DNA of 64,000 nucleotides. It comes from Streptomyces sp. HUAS 15-9 (GTDB lineage Bacteria > Actinomycetota > Actinomycetes > Streptomycetales > Streptomycetaceae). Under the pieces are notes generated by a model that was not told the origin of the DNA, did not search any database, and saw only the letters and a program-made list of their open reading frames with translations. Below, piece after piece: positions 8,401 through 16,972 of this stretch. The position numbers and the translations under genes are program-made. The stretch is from contig NZ_CP106798.1 of the NCBI RefSeq assembly GCF_025642155.1, forward strand, positions 4,712,001 to 4,776,000, read 5' to 3'. Each line of letters starts with the position of its first letter. Within the stretch, counting starts at the first letter, position 1.

Positions 8401-8861
8401 GCGCCGTCGAGGCCAAGCTGGCCGAACTCGGTCTTGTCCTGCCGGAGGTCGTGCCGCCGCTGGCCGCCTACCAGCCGGCCGTGCAATCGGGCGTGTACGT
8501 CTACACCTCCGGACAGCTGCCGATGGTCGACGGCAAGCTTCCGGTCACCGGCAAGGTGGGCGCTGAGGTCACCGCGGAAGAGGCCAAGGACCTGGCCCGC
8601 ACCTGCGCGCTGAACGCCCTGGCCGCCGTGAAGTCCGTCGCCGGTGACCTGGACCGCGTCGCGCGCGTGGTGAAGGTCGTCGGCTTCGTCGCCTCGGCCT
8701 CCGACTTCACCGGGCAGCCCGGCGTCGTCAACGGCGCGAGCGAGCTGCTGGGTGCCGTCCTCGGCGACAAGGGCGTCCACGCGCGCAGCGCGGTCGGCGT
8801 CGCCGTGCTGCCGCTGGACGCGCCGGTGGAGGTGGAGATCCAGGTCGAGCTGGTGCCGTAA
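8397..8861 (+). CDS. RidA/YjgF-family protein
   Basis: A 154-residue member of the YjgF/YER057c/UK114 family, in the longer subclass that begins with a VEAKLAELGL helix. The segments YVYTSGQLPMVDGKL, TCALNALAAVKSV and HARSAVGVAVLPLDAPVEVEI give the fold and the trimer cleft. RidA hydrolyses reactive enamine/imine intermediates from PLP enzymes. This subclass may lack that activity, since the arginine that binds the substrate carboxylate lies in an altered context (HARSAVGV). The GTG start overlaps the preceding stop. Confidence 0.87.
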   Translation: MSAVEAKLAELGLVLPEVVPPLAAYQPAVQSGVYVYTSGQLPMVDGKLPVTGKVGAEVTAEEAKDLARTCALNALAAVKSVAGDLDRVARVVKVVGFVASASDFTGQPGVVNGASELLGAVLGDKGVHARSAVGVAVLPLDAPVEVEIQVELVP

Positions 8862-8917
8862 GGCGCTGCTCACTGGCCCCTCTCGAACATTCGCGCACAT
8901 CGGGATAGCCTCCGCCC

Positions 8918-9796
8918 ATGGCTAATGGGCAGTGGTATCCCCCGGAGTGGCCGGATCGTATCCGTGCGCTGACGGAAGGCACCCTCACCCCGGTGTCCCC
9001 GAAGCGCGCGGCGACGGTGATGCTCCTGAAGGACACCACTGCCGGTCCGGCCGTCCACATGCTGCGCAGACGCGCCTCCATGGCCTTCGCCGGAGGCGCG
9101 TACGCGTACCCCGGCGGCGGCGTCGACCCGCGGGACGACGACCACCAGATCCGCTGGGCGGGCCCCACGCGCGCGTGGTGGGCCGAGCGGCTCGGCGTCG
9201 ACGAGCGCGGCGCCCAGGCCGTCGTCTGCGCGGCCGTCCGGGAGACCTACGAGGAGGCGGGCGTCCTGCTCGCCGGGCCCGACCCCGACTCGGTGGTCGG
9301 CGACACCACGGGCGAGGACTGGGAGGCGGACCGCGCCGCCCTGGTCGCCCGCGACCTGTCCTTCGCCGAGTTCCTGGACTCCCGCGGACTGGTCCTGCGC
9401 TCCGACCTGCTGGGCGCCTGGACCCGCTGGATCACCCCCGAGTTCGAGTCCCGCCGCTATGACACCTGGTTCTTCGTGGCCGTCCTCCCGGAGGGCCAGC
9501 GCACCCGGAACGCGTCCACGGAGGCCGACCGCACGGTGTGGATCCGCCCTCAGGAGGCGTCGGACTCCTACGACAAGGGCGAGCTGACGATGATGCCGCC
9601 CACCATCGCGACCCTGCGCCAACTGGCCCCGCACGCCACCGCCGCCGAGACGCTCGCCGCCGCTCCCGCGCGCGACATGACTCCCGTCCTGGCCCGCGCC
9701 CGCCTGGTGGACGGCGAGATCGTCCTGTCCTGGCCGGGCCACGACGAGTTCACCAAGCACATCCCGAACCTTCCGGCAGGAGGAGGCCCCGCATGA
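8918..9796 (+). CDS. Nudix hydrolase (NUDT19-like, with insertion in the Nudix box)
   Basis: A 292-residue protein with the Nudix signature split by an insertion. The glycine-rich start AYPGGGVDPRDDD (about 64-76) is separated by some 30 residues from the catalytic helix VRETYEEAGVLLA. An insertion at this place is typical of the NUDT19/RP2p-like branch, which acts on CoA or nucleotide diphosphates. The WITPEFESRRYDTWFFVAVLP segment is also characteristic of that branch. The substrate is not determined. The stop codon overlaps the ATG of a 57-codon ORF by ATGA. Confidence 0.86.
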   Translation: MANGQWYPPEWPDRIRALTEGTLTPVSPKRAATVMLLKDTTAGPAVHMLRRRASMAFAGGAYAYPGGGVDPRDDDHQIRWAGPTRAWWAERLGVDERGAQAVVCAAVRETYEEAGVLLAGPDPDSVVGDTTGEDWEADRAALVARDLSFAEFLDSRGLVLRSDLLGAWTRWITPEFESRRYDTWFFVAVLPEGQRTRNASTEADRTVWIRPQEASDSYDKGELTMMPPTIATLRQLAPHATAAETLAAAPARDMTPVLARARLVDGEIVLSWPGHDEFTKHIPNLPAGGGPA

Positions 9797-9966
9797 CGGA
9801 CGGCGCGGCTCCGCCCTGCCGGTCCGGGGGTGGAGAATCGATTCCCCACGTATTTCTCGCAGCTTCCCGCGTATCCCCCGCGGAGCTGCGCGAGCCGCTG
9901 ATCGTCGCGTCGGCCGCCGGCCGGCGCGGCACACGGACGGCGGCGCCGGAAGGAGCTTCCGCATGA
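9793..9966 (+). CDS. 57-residue ORF coupled between Nudix and metallo-beta-lactamase genes (uncertain)
   Basis: This ORF starts at an ATG overlapping the Nudix stop (ATGA, 9793-9796) and ends in a TGA overlapping the next gene's start (ATGA, 9963-9966). It therefore fills the gap exactly. Its first codons copy those of the next gene (MTDGAA versus MTDAAA), and both starts share a cgcatgacggacg sequence. The product is not similar to anything I know. It could be a real small protein, or a spacer that arose by duplication of the start region and keeps translation coupled. A ribosome-binding GGAGG precedes it. Confidence 0.4.
   Translation: MTDGAAPPCRSGGGESIPHVFLAASRVSPAELREPLIVASAAGRRGTRTAAPEGASA
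9830..9849. repeat. 20-bp near-perfect palindrome centred on ATCGAT
   Basis: The sequence gtggagaatcgattccccac is an inverted repeat with one mismatched pair and no loop, lying between the Nudix and metallo-beta-lactamase genes. Its uninterrupted twofold symmetry is more like an operator for a dimeric regulator than a terminator, but it lies inside the small coupled ORF. Confidence 0.55.
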
Positions 9967-10796
9967 CGGACGCCGCAGCCCTCCCCGGCCAGCCCCGTGG
10001 CGGAGTCCTCTCCGGTCCCGCCACCGAGCGGGCCGTCAACGTCCTGGCGCCCAACGCCTCCGCGATGACCCTGGACGGCACCAACACCTGGATCGTCGCG
10101 GAGCCCGGCTCCGACCTGGCCGTCGTCGTCGACCCCGGCCCGCTGGACGAGGACCACCTCCGCGCTGTCGTGGACACGGCCGAGAAGGCCGGCAGACGCA
10201 TCGCCCTCACCCTGCTCACCCACGGCCACCCCGATCACGCGGAGGGCGCCGCCCGCTTCGCATCGCTGACCCGCACGAAGGTGCGCGCGCTGGACCCGGC
10301 GCTGCGGCTGGGCGACGAGGGGCTGGCCGCCGGGGACGTGGTCAGGGTCGGCGGCCTGGAGCTGCGGGTCGTACCGACGCCCGGCCACACCGCGGACTCC
10401 CTGTGCTTCCACATTCCGGCCGACCGTGCGGTGCTGACCGGTGACACGATCCTCGGCCGCGGTACGACGGTCGTGGCGCACCCCGACGGCCGTCTGGGCG
10501 ACTATCTGGACTCCCTGAGGCGTCTGAGGTCGCTCACGGTGGACGACGGCGTCCATACGGTCCTGCCAGGCCACGGCCCCGTCCTGGAGGACGCCCAGGG
10601 CGCCGTCGAGTTCTACCTCGCCCACCGCGCCCACCGCCTCGCCCAGGTGGAGACGGCCGTCGAGGACGGCTACCGCACCGCCTCCGAGGTCGTCACCCAC
10701 GTCTACGCCGACGTGGACCGCTCACTGTGGCCGGCGGCGGAGCTGTCGGTGCGGGCGCAGATGGACTACCTCCAGGAACACGGGCTGATCCCGTAG
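9963..10796 (+). CDS. Metallo-beta-lactamase-fold hydrolase (LACTB2-like)
   Basis: A 277-residue protein with a complete zinc site: THGHPDHAEG (the HxHxDH motif) near residue 85, TPGHTADSLCFH, TGDTILGRG and a late PGHGPVLED. The C-terminal extension of about 80 residues, with repeated LAHRAHRLAQVE-type helices, matches the LACTB2/Rv3677c branch, which in eukaryotes is an endoribonuclease. It is therefore more likely a nuclease or thioesterase-type hydrolase than a beta-lactamase, but the substrate is unknown. GGAAGGAG upstream of the ATG at 9963 is a good ribosome site. Confidence 0.87.
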   Translation: MTDAAALPGQPRGGVLSGPATERAVNVLAPNASAMTLDGTNTWIVAEPGSDLAVVVDPGPLDEDHLRAVVDTAEKAGRRIALTLLTHGHPDHAEGAARFASLTRTKVRALDPALRLGDEGLAAGDVVRVGGLELRVVPTPGHTADSLCFHIPADRAVLTGDTILGRGTTVVAHPDGRLGDYLDSLRRLRSLTVDDGVHTVLPGHGPVLEDAQGAVEFYLAHRAHRLAQVETAVEDGYRTASEVVTHVYADVDRSLWPAAELSVRAQMDYLQEHGLIP

Positions 10797-10809
10797 CGGC
10801 GGGGAACCG

Positions 10810-11631
10810 TCAGGCGGGCCTGGGTGTCTTCACCCCGTGCACGCGCGCGTACTCCTCGGCGAGCCACGGCCCGAGGTCGTCGACGTACGACCGCAGGATG
10901 ACGGGATCGCCGACCGGTTCGTACCCGTACTCGGCCGCTGTGCGCATCTGCGCCGCCCGGTGCGGGTAGTACGCGCCGAAGACCTCGGCCATCTCTCTCA
11001 GGTCGCTCGTCCAGCCGTTCCAGCGGGGCATGACGAGGGTGAACCCGGTGCGCACGAGGTGCCGGGACATGAAGCGTACGAGGGGCCGCCGGGCCTTCTC
11101 CGAGTCGTCGGCGCCGGCGATCCGCTCGCGCCAGCGGGGGAGGAGGAGAGCGAGGTCGCCGTTGGTCTCGCGGGCGAGCAGTGAGTCGGGCCGGTAGCGC
11201 GGAAGGTACTCGGCGAGGTCCTCCCCGAGGAGGGGAGTGCACAGGCAGGCCACGAACCACCCCAGGTCGTAGCGCTCCGGCTCGCTCAGCAGCCGCTCCC
11301 GGCCGAACAGCAGCGTCCCCACCCCGTCGATCTGCCCGAACTCCTTGTCGAGCGCGTCGCCGAGCACACGGACGGCCTCCCGGTCCGCCTCCGTCGGCTC
11401 CTCCCGCAGCGCGACCAGCAGATCGAGATCGCTGCGTCCCACGCGCGCGGTGCCGCGTGGGATCGACCCGTAGAGGTACGCGCTGTGCAGCCGTGCGCCG
11501 AAGACTTCGAGCAGCCGGTCCCGGGCGGCGGCGACGACGGGGCGGAAGTCGTGCGGGACGAGGGCGAGGGAGCCCTCGCGCTCGATGCAGCCCCGGGAGT
11601 CGAGGCCTTGGAAAGCGGCGGTTTTGGCCAT
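10810..11631 (-). CDS. Nucleotidyltransferase-domain protein
   Basis: A 273-residue protein with the minimal nucleotidyltransferase signature GSIPRGTARVGRSDLDLLV near residues 56-74, supplying the GS and DxD metal ligands. A long helical C-terminal domain follows, of the kind seen in aminoglycoside adenylyltransferases and HEPN-coupled enzymes. The remote similarity does not allow a substrate to be named. It converges with the metallo-beta-lactamase gene, with only 13 bp between the stops. The start at 11631 is a plain ATG before MAKTAAFQGLDSRG. Confidence 0.8.
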   Translation of the reverse strand: MAKTAAFQGLDSRGCIEREGSLALVPHDFRPVVAAARDRLLEVFGARLHSAYLYGSIPRGTARVGRSDLDLLVALREEPTEADREAVRVLGDALDKEFGQIDGVGTLLFGRERLLSEPERYDLGWFVACLCTPLLGEDLAEYLPRYRPDSLLARETNGDLALLLPRWRERIAGADDSEKARRPLVRFMSRHLVRTGFTLVMPRWNGWTSDLREMAEVFGAYYPHRAAQMRTAAEYGYEPVGDPVILRSYVDDLGPWLAEEYARVHGVKTPRPA

Positions 11632-11713
11632 GGGCTCACTGTGCCCCCGGGGGAGCGGCAGGGCAGCTCATTTACCGCCTGACGGCGACGTTCAGAACCC
11701 GGCGGCGACGAGA

Positions 11714-11747
11714 ACGGGGCGCCGCCCCCGAAGAGACGGCACCCCGT
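11714..11747. terminator. Terminator hairpin downstream of crp
   Basis: An 11-bp stem with one mismatch (11714-11724 with 11737-11747) lies some 45 bp beyond the crp stop on its transcribed side, in the gap before the nucleotidyltransferase gene. Confidence 0.6.
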
Positions 11748-11790
11748 AGTCGTAAGGAAGGGACCCGAGCCGTAAGGAACGGACTCGGCG

Positions 11791-12465
11791 TCAGCGCGAC
11801 CGCTTGGCGAGGCGCTCGACGTCCAGCAGGATCACGGCCCGCGCCTCCAGGCGGAGCCACCCGCGCTGGGCGAAGTCCGCCAGCGCCTTGTTCACGGTCT
11901 CGCGGGACGCGCCGACCAGTTGGGCCAGCTCCTCCTGCGTCAGGTCGTGGACGACGTGGATGCCCTCCTCGGACTGCACGCCGAAGCGGCGCGAGAGGTC
12001 CAGCAGGGCGCGGGCCACACGGCCGGGCACGTCGGAGAAGACCAGGTCGGACATGGCGTCGTTGGTCTTACGCAGACGGCGCGCGACGGCGCGCAGCAGG
12101 GCGGTGGCCACCTCGGGGCGGGCGTTCAGCCAGGGCTGCAGGTCGCCGTGGCCGAGACCGAGCAGCTTGACCTCGGTCAGCGCGGTGGCGGTCGCCGTGC
12201 GCGGGCCGGGGTCGAACAGCGACAGCTCACCGATCAGCTCGCCGGGGCCGACGACGGCGAGCATGTTCTCGCGGCCGTCGGGCGAGGTGCGGTGGAGCTT
12301 GACCTTGCCCTCGGTGACGACGTAGAGCCGGTCGCCCGGGTCGCCCTCGTGGAACAGGGAGTCTCCACGTGCGAGGGTCACCTCACTCATGGAGGCGCGC
12401 AGCTCCGCGGACTGCTCGTCATCGAGCGCCGCGAAGAGCGGGTTGCGCCGCAGAACGTCGTCCAC
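11791..12465 (-). CDS. crp: Cyclic AMP receptor protein Crp
   Basis: A 224-residue Crp/Fnr regulator. The N-terminal beta-barrel has the cyclic-nucleotide phosphate cassette around [10 protein letters not shown], and the C-terminal helix-turn-helix is [20 protein letters not shown]. The length equals that recalled for S. coelicolor Crp, which controls germination, development and many antibiotic clusters. The GTG at 12463-12465 has an AAGGAGAG ribosome site. An upstream ATG at 12696 would add 77 residues of promoter-like sequence and is rejected. It is divergent from nth, as Rv3676 is beside nth in Mycobacterium. Confidence 0.95.
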   Translation of the reverse strand: MDDVLRRNPLFAALDDEQSAELRASMSEVTLARGDSLFHEGDPGDRLYVVTEGKVKLHRTSPDGRENMLAVVGPGELIGELSLFDPGPRTATATALTEVKLLGLGHGDLQPWLNARPEVATALLRAVARRLRKTNDAMSDLVFSDVPGRVARALLDLSRRFGVQSEEGIHVVHDLTQEELAQLVGASRETVNKALADFAQRGWLRLEARAVILLDVERLAKRSR

Positions 12466-12716
12466 GAGTTCTCTCCTTGTCGACCTGCTCAGGGGATCTT
12501 GCTCCCCCTTGGTACCAGGGGACCGTGTTCCCCATTTTGCCGGACGGTCCAAACAGTGTGATCTGTCACAAGGATGCCGCACAGGTGTCCCGAGGTAAGC
12601 GGCAGGGGTCCAATTGGGCGCTGATCTTCTGGGTCCGGGGCGGATGTCGGTGCCGGGCTTTAGGCTGGCCGGGTGTCCAAATCGCCGGTAGAGCACAGGC
12701 CAAGGGGGCTGCGCGG
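12466..12716. promoter_or_regulatory. Divergent crp/nth promoter spacer
   Basis: 251 bp without a gene. It must hold the crp promoter (leftwards) and that of nth (rightwards). A/T-rich patches occur around 12535-12575. No convincing Crp half-site pair was identified by eye. Confidence 0.4.
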
Positions 12717-13676
12717 GTGGTTGTACGTCGCGATTCCGCTGTGGGCGAACAGAACCCGGGCGGCGGTAGGAAAACCGTAAAAACTGCCAAAACGGCAGCG
12801 GTGAAGAAGACGCCGACGAAGAAGGCGCCCGCGAAAGCGACGCCGGTGAAGGCCGCGCCCGCGACGCCGGCGAAGGTGACGCCCGCGAAGAAGATTCCGG
12901 CCGACGAGTCGCGCACCGCCCTGGTCCGGCGCGCCCGCCGCATCAACCGCGAGCTCGCGGAGGTGTACCCCTACGCCCACCCCGAGCTCGACTTCGAGAA
13001 CCCCTTCGAGCTCCTGGTCGCAACGGTGCTCTCCGCGCAGACCACGGACCTCAGGGTCAACCAGACGACCCCGGCGCTGTTCGCCAAGTACCCCACCCCC
13101 GAGGACCTGGCCGCCGCCAACCCGGAGGAGGTGGAGGAGATCCTCCGCCCCACCGGCTTCTTCCGGGCCAAGACCAAGTCGGTCATAGGGCTGTCCAAGG
13201 CCCTGGTCGACCACTTCGGCGGTGAGGTCCCGGGCAGGCTGGAGGACCTCGTCAAGCTCCCTGGCGTCGGCCGCAAGACCGCGTTCGTCGTGCTCGGCAA
13301 CGCCTTCGGGCGGCCCGGCATCACCGTGGACACGCACTTCCAGCGGCTCGTGCGGCGCTGGAAGTGGACCGACGAGACCGACCCCGACAAGATCGAGGCC
13401 GTCGTCGGCTCGCTGTTCCCGAAGAGCGAGTGGACGGATCTCTCGCACCATGTGATCTGGCACGGCCGACGCATCTGCCACGCCCGCAAGCCCGCCTGCG
13501 GCGCCTGCCCCATCGCCCCGCTCTGCCCGGCGTACGGCGAGGGCGAGACCGACCCGGACAAGGCCCGCAAGCTGCTGAAGTACGAGAAGGGCGGCTTCCC
13601 GGGCCAGCGCCTCAAGCCCCCGCAGTCCTATCTCGACGCGGGCGGCCGACCGGCGCCGCCGCTGGGGGCCGCATGA
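12717..13676 (+). CDS. nth: Endonuclease III with Lys/Ala/Pro-rich N-terminal extension
   Basis: A bifunctional base-excision DNA glycosylase/AP lyase. The helix-hairpin-helix [18 protein letters not shown] holds the catalytic lysine, the aspartate is in [14 protein letters not shown], and the iron-sulfur ligands are C-x6-C-x2-C-x5-C from [17 protein letters not shown]. About 60 N-terminal residues are unusual: repeated Lys-Lys-Ala-Pro units resembling a histone-like tail, probably for DNA retention. The GTG at 12717 follows AAGGGGG by 8 bases. A GTG at 12741 is the alternative and would shorten the product by 8 residues. Its stop overlaps the ATG of an 18-codon ORF. Confidence 0.92.
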   Translation: MVVRRDSAVGEQNPGGGRKTVKTAKTAAVKKTPTKKAPAKATPVKAAPATPAKVTPAKKIPADESRTALVRRARRINRELAEVYPYAHPELDFENPFELLVATVLSAQTTDLRVNQTTPALFAKYPTPEDLAAANPEEVEEILRPTGFFRAKTKSVIGLSKALVDHFGGEVPGRLEDLVKLPGVGRKTAFVVLGNAFGRPGITVDTHFQRLVRRWKWTDETDPDKIEAVVGSLFPKSEWTDLSHHVIWHGRRICHARKPACGACPIAPLCPAYGEGETDPDKARKLLKYEKGGFPGQRLKPPQSYLDAGGRPAPPLGAA

Positions 13677-13729
13677 CGGAACGATCGAGGTGCCGTCGGG
13701 CGTTGGACACGGAAGAACGGGGGTGGTGA
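13673..13729 (+). CDS. 18-residue ORF linking nth and the Nudix gene (uncertain)
   Basis: This ORF begins in the nth stop (ATGA, 13673-13676) and ends in a TGA that overlaps the Nudix ATG (TGATG, 13727-13731). It encodes a basic 18-mer with no recognisable domain. In Mycobacterium a membrane thioredoxin-like gene (Rv3673c) stands at this position and is absent here. The ORF may act only to carry ribosomes from nth into the next gene. Confidence 0.3.
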   Translation: MTERSRCRRALDTEERGW

Positions 13730-14424
13730 TGACGCACACGAGCGACACGCGCGGTGGCTCGGCGACGCTCAGCAAGGAGGGGCTGCCCGAGTGGCTGGAC
13801 CCGGTGGTGAGCGCCGTGGAGACGGTCGAGCCGCTTCAGCTGAGCCGCTTCTTGCCGCCGGAGAACGGGGCGGGGCGGGAATCCGCCGTGCTGATCCTGT
13901 TCGGCGAGGGTGAGCAGGGTCCCGAGCTGCTGCTCATGGAGCGCGCCGGATCGCTGCGCTCGCATGCCGGCCAGCCCTCGTTCCCCGGCGGCAGCCTGGA
14001 CCCGGAGGACGGTGACCCGTCGGGCGACGGACCGCTGCGGGCCGCGCTGCGTGAGGCCGAGGAGGAGACCGGTCTCGACCCGTCCGGCGTCCAGCTCTTC
14101 GGGGTGCTGCCCAAGCTCTACATCCCGGTCAGCGGCTTCGTCGTCACCCCGGTGCTGGGCTGGTGGCGGGAGCCGACCCCGGTCGGTGTCGTCGACCCGA
14201 ACGAGACCGCGCGCGTCTTCACCGTCCCCGTGGCGGATCTCACGGACCCGGCCAACAGAGCCACCGCCGTCCACCCGCGCGGCTACGCAGGTCCGGCATT
14301 TCTGGTCGAATCGGCCCTGGTCTGGGGTTTTACGGCGGGGATCATCGACCGGCTGCTGCACTACGCGGGCTGGGAGCGGCCCTGGGACAGAGAGAAGCAG
14401 GTCCCGCTCGACTGGCGGTCATGA
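13729..14424 (+). CDS. CoA-pyrophosphatase-type Nudix hydrolase
   Basis: A 231-residue Nudix protein. The family NuCoA motif is visible as LLMERAGSLRSHAGQPSFPGG, read with the Nudix box GSLDPEDGDPSGDGPLRAAL followed by REAEEETGLD. This combination marks the YeaB/CoaR group, which cleaves CoA to phosphopantetheine and 3',5'-ADP. The gene occupies the same slot as Rv3672c, next to the MarP-like protease. The ATG at 13729 is preferred. A GTG at 13690 would add 13 residues that are not family-like. Confidence 0.87.
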   Translation: MTHTSDTRGGSATLSKEGLPEWLDPVVSAVETVEPLQLSRFLPPENGAGRESAVLILFGEGEQGPELLLMERAGSLRSHAGQPSFPGGSLDPEDGDPSGDGPLRAALREAEEETGLDPSGVQLFGVLPKLYIPVSGFVVTPVLGWWREPTPVGVVDPNETARVFTVPVADLTDPANRATAVHPRGYAGPAFLVESALVWGFTAGIIDRLLHYAGWERPWDREKQVPLDWRS

Positions 14425-14520
14425 CAGGGTGAACCCCGTGCTGTGTTTTCCCGGGGGCCAACCCCCGGACCCCCGGCCGAGCTGGTGGTACCGGAGAGTG
14501 ATGAGGCGAGGCCAGATTCA

Positions 14521-15720
14521 GTGAACGTGCTGGACATCCTGCTGCTGGTCGCAGCCGTGTGGTTCGCGATCGTCGGCTACCGCCAGGGGTTCGTCGTCGG
14601 CATCCTCTCGGTGATCGGTTTCCTGGGCGGCGGTCTCGTCGCCGTCTATGTGCTCCCCGTCATCTGGGACGCCCTGACCGACCAGAAGGAGGTCAGCACG
14701 ACCGTCGCCGTCGTCGCGGTGGTGATCGTCATCGTCTGCGCCTCCATCGGCCAGGCCCTGACCACCCACCTCGGCAACAAGCTGCGCCGGTACATCACCT
14801 GGTCCCCGGCCCGCGCCCTGGACGCGACCGGCGGCGCCCTGGTCAACGTCGTGGCGATGCTGCTGGTCGCCTGGCTGATCGGCTCGGCCCTGGCCGGCAC
14901 GACGCTGCCCACGCTCGGCAAGGAGGTCCGCAGCTCCAAGGTGCTGCTCGGGGTCTCCCGCGCCCTGCCCGCGCAGGCCGACACCTGGTTCGCGGACTTC
15001 TCCACGGTCCTCGCGCAGAACGGCTTCCCGCAGGTCTTCAGCCCGTTCGCCAACGAGCCGATCAATGACGTCCGGCCGCCCGACCCGGCCCTGGCGGGCA
15101 GCGCCGTCGCCACCCGCGCCCAGAACTCCATCGTCAAGGTCATGGGCACCGCCCAGAGCTGCGGCAAGGTCCTGGAGGGCTCCGGCTTCGTCTTCGGCGA
15201 CCGCCGCGTGATGACCAACGCGCACGTCGTCGGCGGCGTCGACGAGCCCACGGTCCAGATAGGCGGGGAGGGCCGCAAGTACGACGCCAAGGTCGTCCTC
15301 TACGACTGGGAGCGCGACATCGCCGTACTCGACGTGCCGGACCTGAAGGCGCGTGCCCTGCAGTTCGCGTCCCGGAACGCGGACAGCGGCGACAGCGCGA
15401 TCGTCGCGGGCTTCCCGCAGAACGGGTCGTACGACGTCCGTGCCGCGCGCGTGCGCGGCCGCATCACGGCCAACGGCCCGGACATCTACCACCGCGGCAC
15501 CGTCCGCCGCGACGTCTACTCCCTGTACGCGACCGTCCGCCAGGGCAACTCCGGCGGCCCGCTGCTCACGCCCGACGGCAAGGTCTACGGCGTGGTCTTC
15601 GCGAAGTCCCTCGACGACGCCGACACCGGCTACGCGCTCACGGCGGCCGAGATCCGGCAGGACATCGCCAAGGGCCGTACGGCGAACGAGCAGGTGGGCA
15701 CCGACAGCTGCGCCCTGTAA
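14521..15720 (+). CDS. marP: MarP-like membrane serine protease (CvpA domain plus trypsin fold)
   Basis: A 399-residue protein. Four hydrophobic helices in residues 1-130 match the colicin V production (CvpA) domain (VLDILLLVAAVWFAIVGYRQG at the N-terminus). The periplasmic-type trypsin domain follows, with the triad in TNAHVVGG (His), WERDIAVLD (Asp) and GNSGGPLL (Ser). The length and architecture match mycobacterial MarP (Rv3671c), needed for acid resistance and peptidoglycan hydrolase processing, and the neighbours match too. Two cysteines (TAQSCGKV and the C-terminal TDSC) could form the regulatory disulfide known in that protease. The GTG at 14521 follows a GAGGCGAGG site. Confidence 0.9.
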   Translation: MNVLDILLLVAAVWFAIVGYRQGFVVGILSVIGFLGGGLVAVYVLPVIWDALTDQKEVSTTVAVVAVVIVIVCASIGQALTTHLGNKLRRYITWSPARALDATGGALVNVVAMLLVAWLIGSALAGTTLPTLGKEVRSSKVLLGVSRALPAQADTWFADFSTVLAQNGFPQVFSPFANEPINDVRPPDPALAGSAVATRAQNSIVKVMGTAQSCGKVLEGSGFVFGDRRVMTNAHVVGGVDEPTVQIGGEGRKYDAKVVLYDWERDIAVLDVPDLKARALQFASRNADSGDSAIVAGFPQNGSYDVRAARVRGRITANGPDIYHRGTVRRDVYSLYATVRQGNSGGPLLTPDGKVYGVVFAKSLDDADTGYALTAAEIRQDIAKGRTANEQVGTDSCAL

Positions 15721-16042
15721 GACGTATCGGGCCCGTCAGCCGCGGGGGTGACGCAGGCGTACCGAGACCCAGCGGGCCCGGCGGCGCAGGATGCGTGGGA
15801 TCCCCACCCTGAGGTCGGTGCCCGGCGACTGCGGGGCGCTTCCCTGGTGGGAGCTCAGACCGCCCGTGGAACGGCGGTTTCGGGGTGCGTCACTGTAGTC
15901 GTGCGTCCAGCCCATACCCCGACGTCTGCCCCCGCCCCATGGTCGATAACCGCCTTCGGACCCCTCAATTGGCCTATGCGCCAGGCATGTGGCCGTTCGT
16001 AGGACAGACGTTCAATGCGACATACCGGACGTATTGGTAGGG
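15721..16042. other. 322-bp convergent intergenic region
   Basis: It lies between the stops of the convergent protease and hydrolase genes. Short open frames exist on both strands but none has a ribosome site, codon bias or recognisable product. I see no feature that can be supported. Confidence 0.5.
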
Positions 16043-16972
16043 TCACCGATCGGGCTCGGGGTCCTTGAGCCAGTTGATCAGTTCGGCGGAGAAGGCGACC
16101 GGGTCCTCTTCGTGCGGGAAGTGGCCCAGCCCGTCGAACAGCCGCCAGCGGTAGGGGGCCTCGACGTACTCGCCCGAGCCCGCCGCGCTCCGCGTGCGCG
16201 TCACGGGGTCCAGCGAGCCGTGCAGATGCAGCGTCGGCACCCGCACCGGCCGCTTCATACGGCGGTTGAACTGGATGCCGTCCGGGCGGGCCAGCGACCG
16301 CACCAGCCAGCGGTACGGCTCGATCGAGCAGTGTGCCGTCGACGGGATGCACATCGCCCGCCGGTAGGTGTCCACCGTCTCGTCGTCCGGCAGCCGGGGC
16401 CCGGACCAGTCCCGGATGAGTCGGCCCACGAGGGCGCCGTCATCCGCGATGAGCTGCCGCTCCGGGACCCAGGGCCGCTGAAAACCCCAGATGTACGAGC
16501 TGGCGGCCGTCTGCCGGGCGTCCCGCAGCATCGCGGAGCGCCAGCGCCGGGGGTGCGGCATGGAGACGACCGCGAGCCGCCGTACGAGCTTGGGCCGCAT
16601 CGCGGCCGCCGTCCATGCCAGATAGCCGCCCAGGTCATGGCCGACCAGCGCGGCGTCCGGCTCGCCGAGCGACCGGATCACACCGGTGACGTCGAGGGCG
16701 AGGTTGGCCGGGTCGTACCCGCGCGGTGTGCGGTCGCTGCCGCCCACGCCGCGCAGGTCCATCGCCACCGCGCGGAAGCCCGCGTCGGCCAGCGCGGTCA
16801 GCTGGTGCCGCCACGTCCACCAGAACTGGGGGAAACCGTGCAGCAGCAGCACCAGGGGGCCGTCGCCCAGCTCCGCGATGTGAAAGCGGGCGCCGTTGGC
16901 GGCGACGTCCCGGTGGGTCACCCCTTCGGGGACATCGACGCGTACGACCGAGGTCGCGGAGGGATCCGTCAT
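16043..16972 (-). CDS. Alpha/beta hydrolase, epoxide-hydrolase-like
   Basis: A 309-residue alpha/beta hydrolase. The oxyanion loop HGFPQFWWTWRHQ (45-57), DLRGVGGSDRT and the nucleophile elbow GHDLGGYLAW have the pattern of soluble epoxide hydrolases and haloalkane dehalogenases, with Asp as nucleophile. The catalytic His is probably in LGHFPHEEDP. It is equivalent in position to mycobacterial EphE (Rv3670). The substrate is unknown. It starts inside the stop of the upstream holin-like gene (ATGA, 16969-16972), indicating a two-gene operon. Confidence 0.86.
   Translation of the reverse strand: MTDPSATSVVRVDVPEGVTHRDVAANGARFHIAELGDGPLVLLLHGFPQFWWTWRHQLTALADAGFRAVAMDLRGVGGSDRTPRGYDPANLALDVTGVIRSLGEPDAALVGHDLGGYLAWTAAAMRPKLVRRLAVVSMPHPRRWRSAMLRDARQTAASSYIWGFQRPWVPERQLIADDGALVGRLIRDWSGPRLPDDETVDTYRRAMCIPSTAHCSIEPYRWLVRSLARPDGIQFNRRMKRPVRVPTLHLHGSLDPVTRTRSAAGSGEYVEAPYRWRLFDGLGHFPHEEDPVAFSAELINWLKDPEPDR

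Noticed and set aside
10810..11631. Aminoglycoside resistance gene
   Set aside because: Only the general nucleotidyltransferase signature is seen; the rest does not match known resistance enzymes and the context is housekeeping.
15748..16002. 84-codon plus-strand ORF after the MarP-like gene
   Set aside because: No ribosome site, poor codon pattern, no recognisable product.
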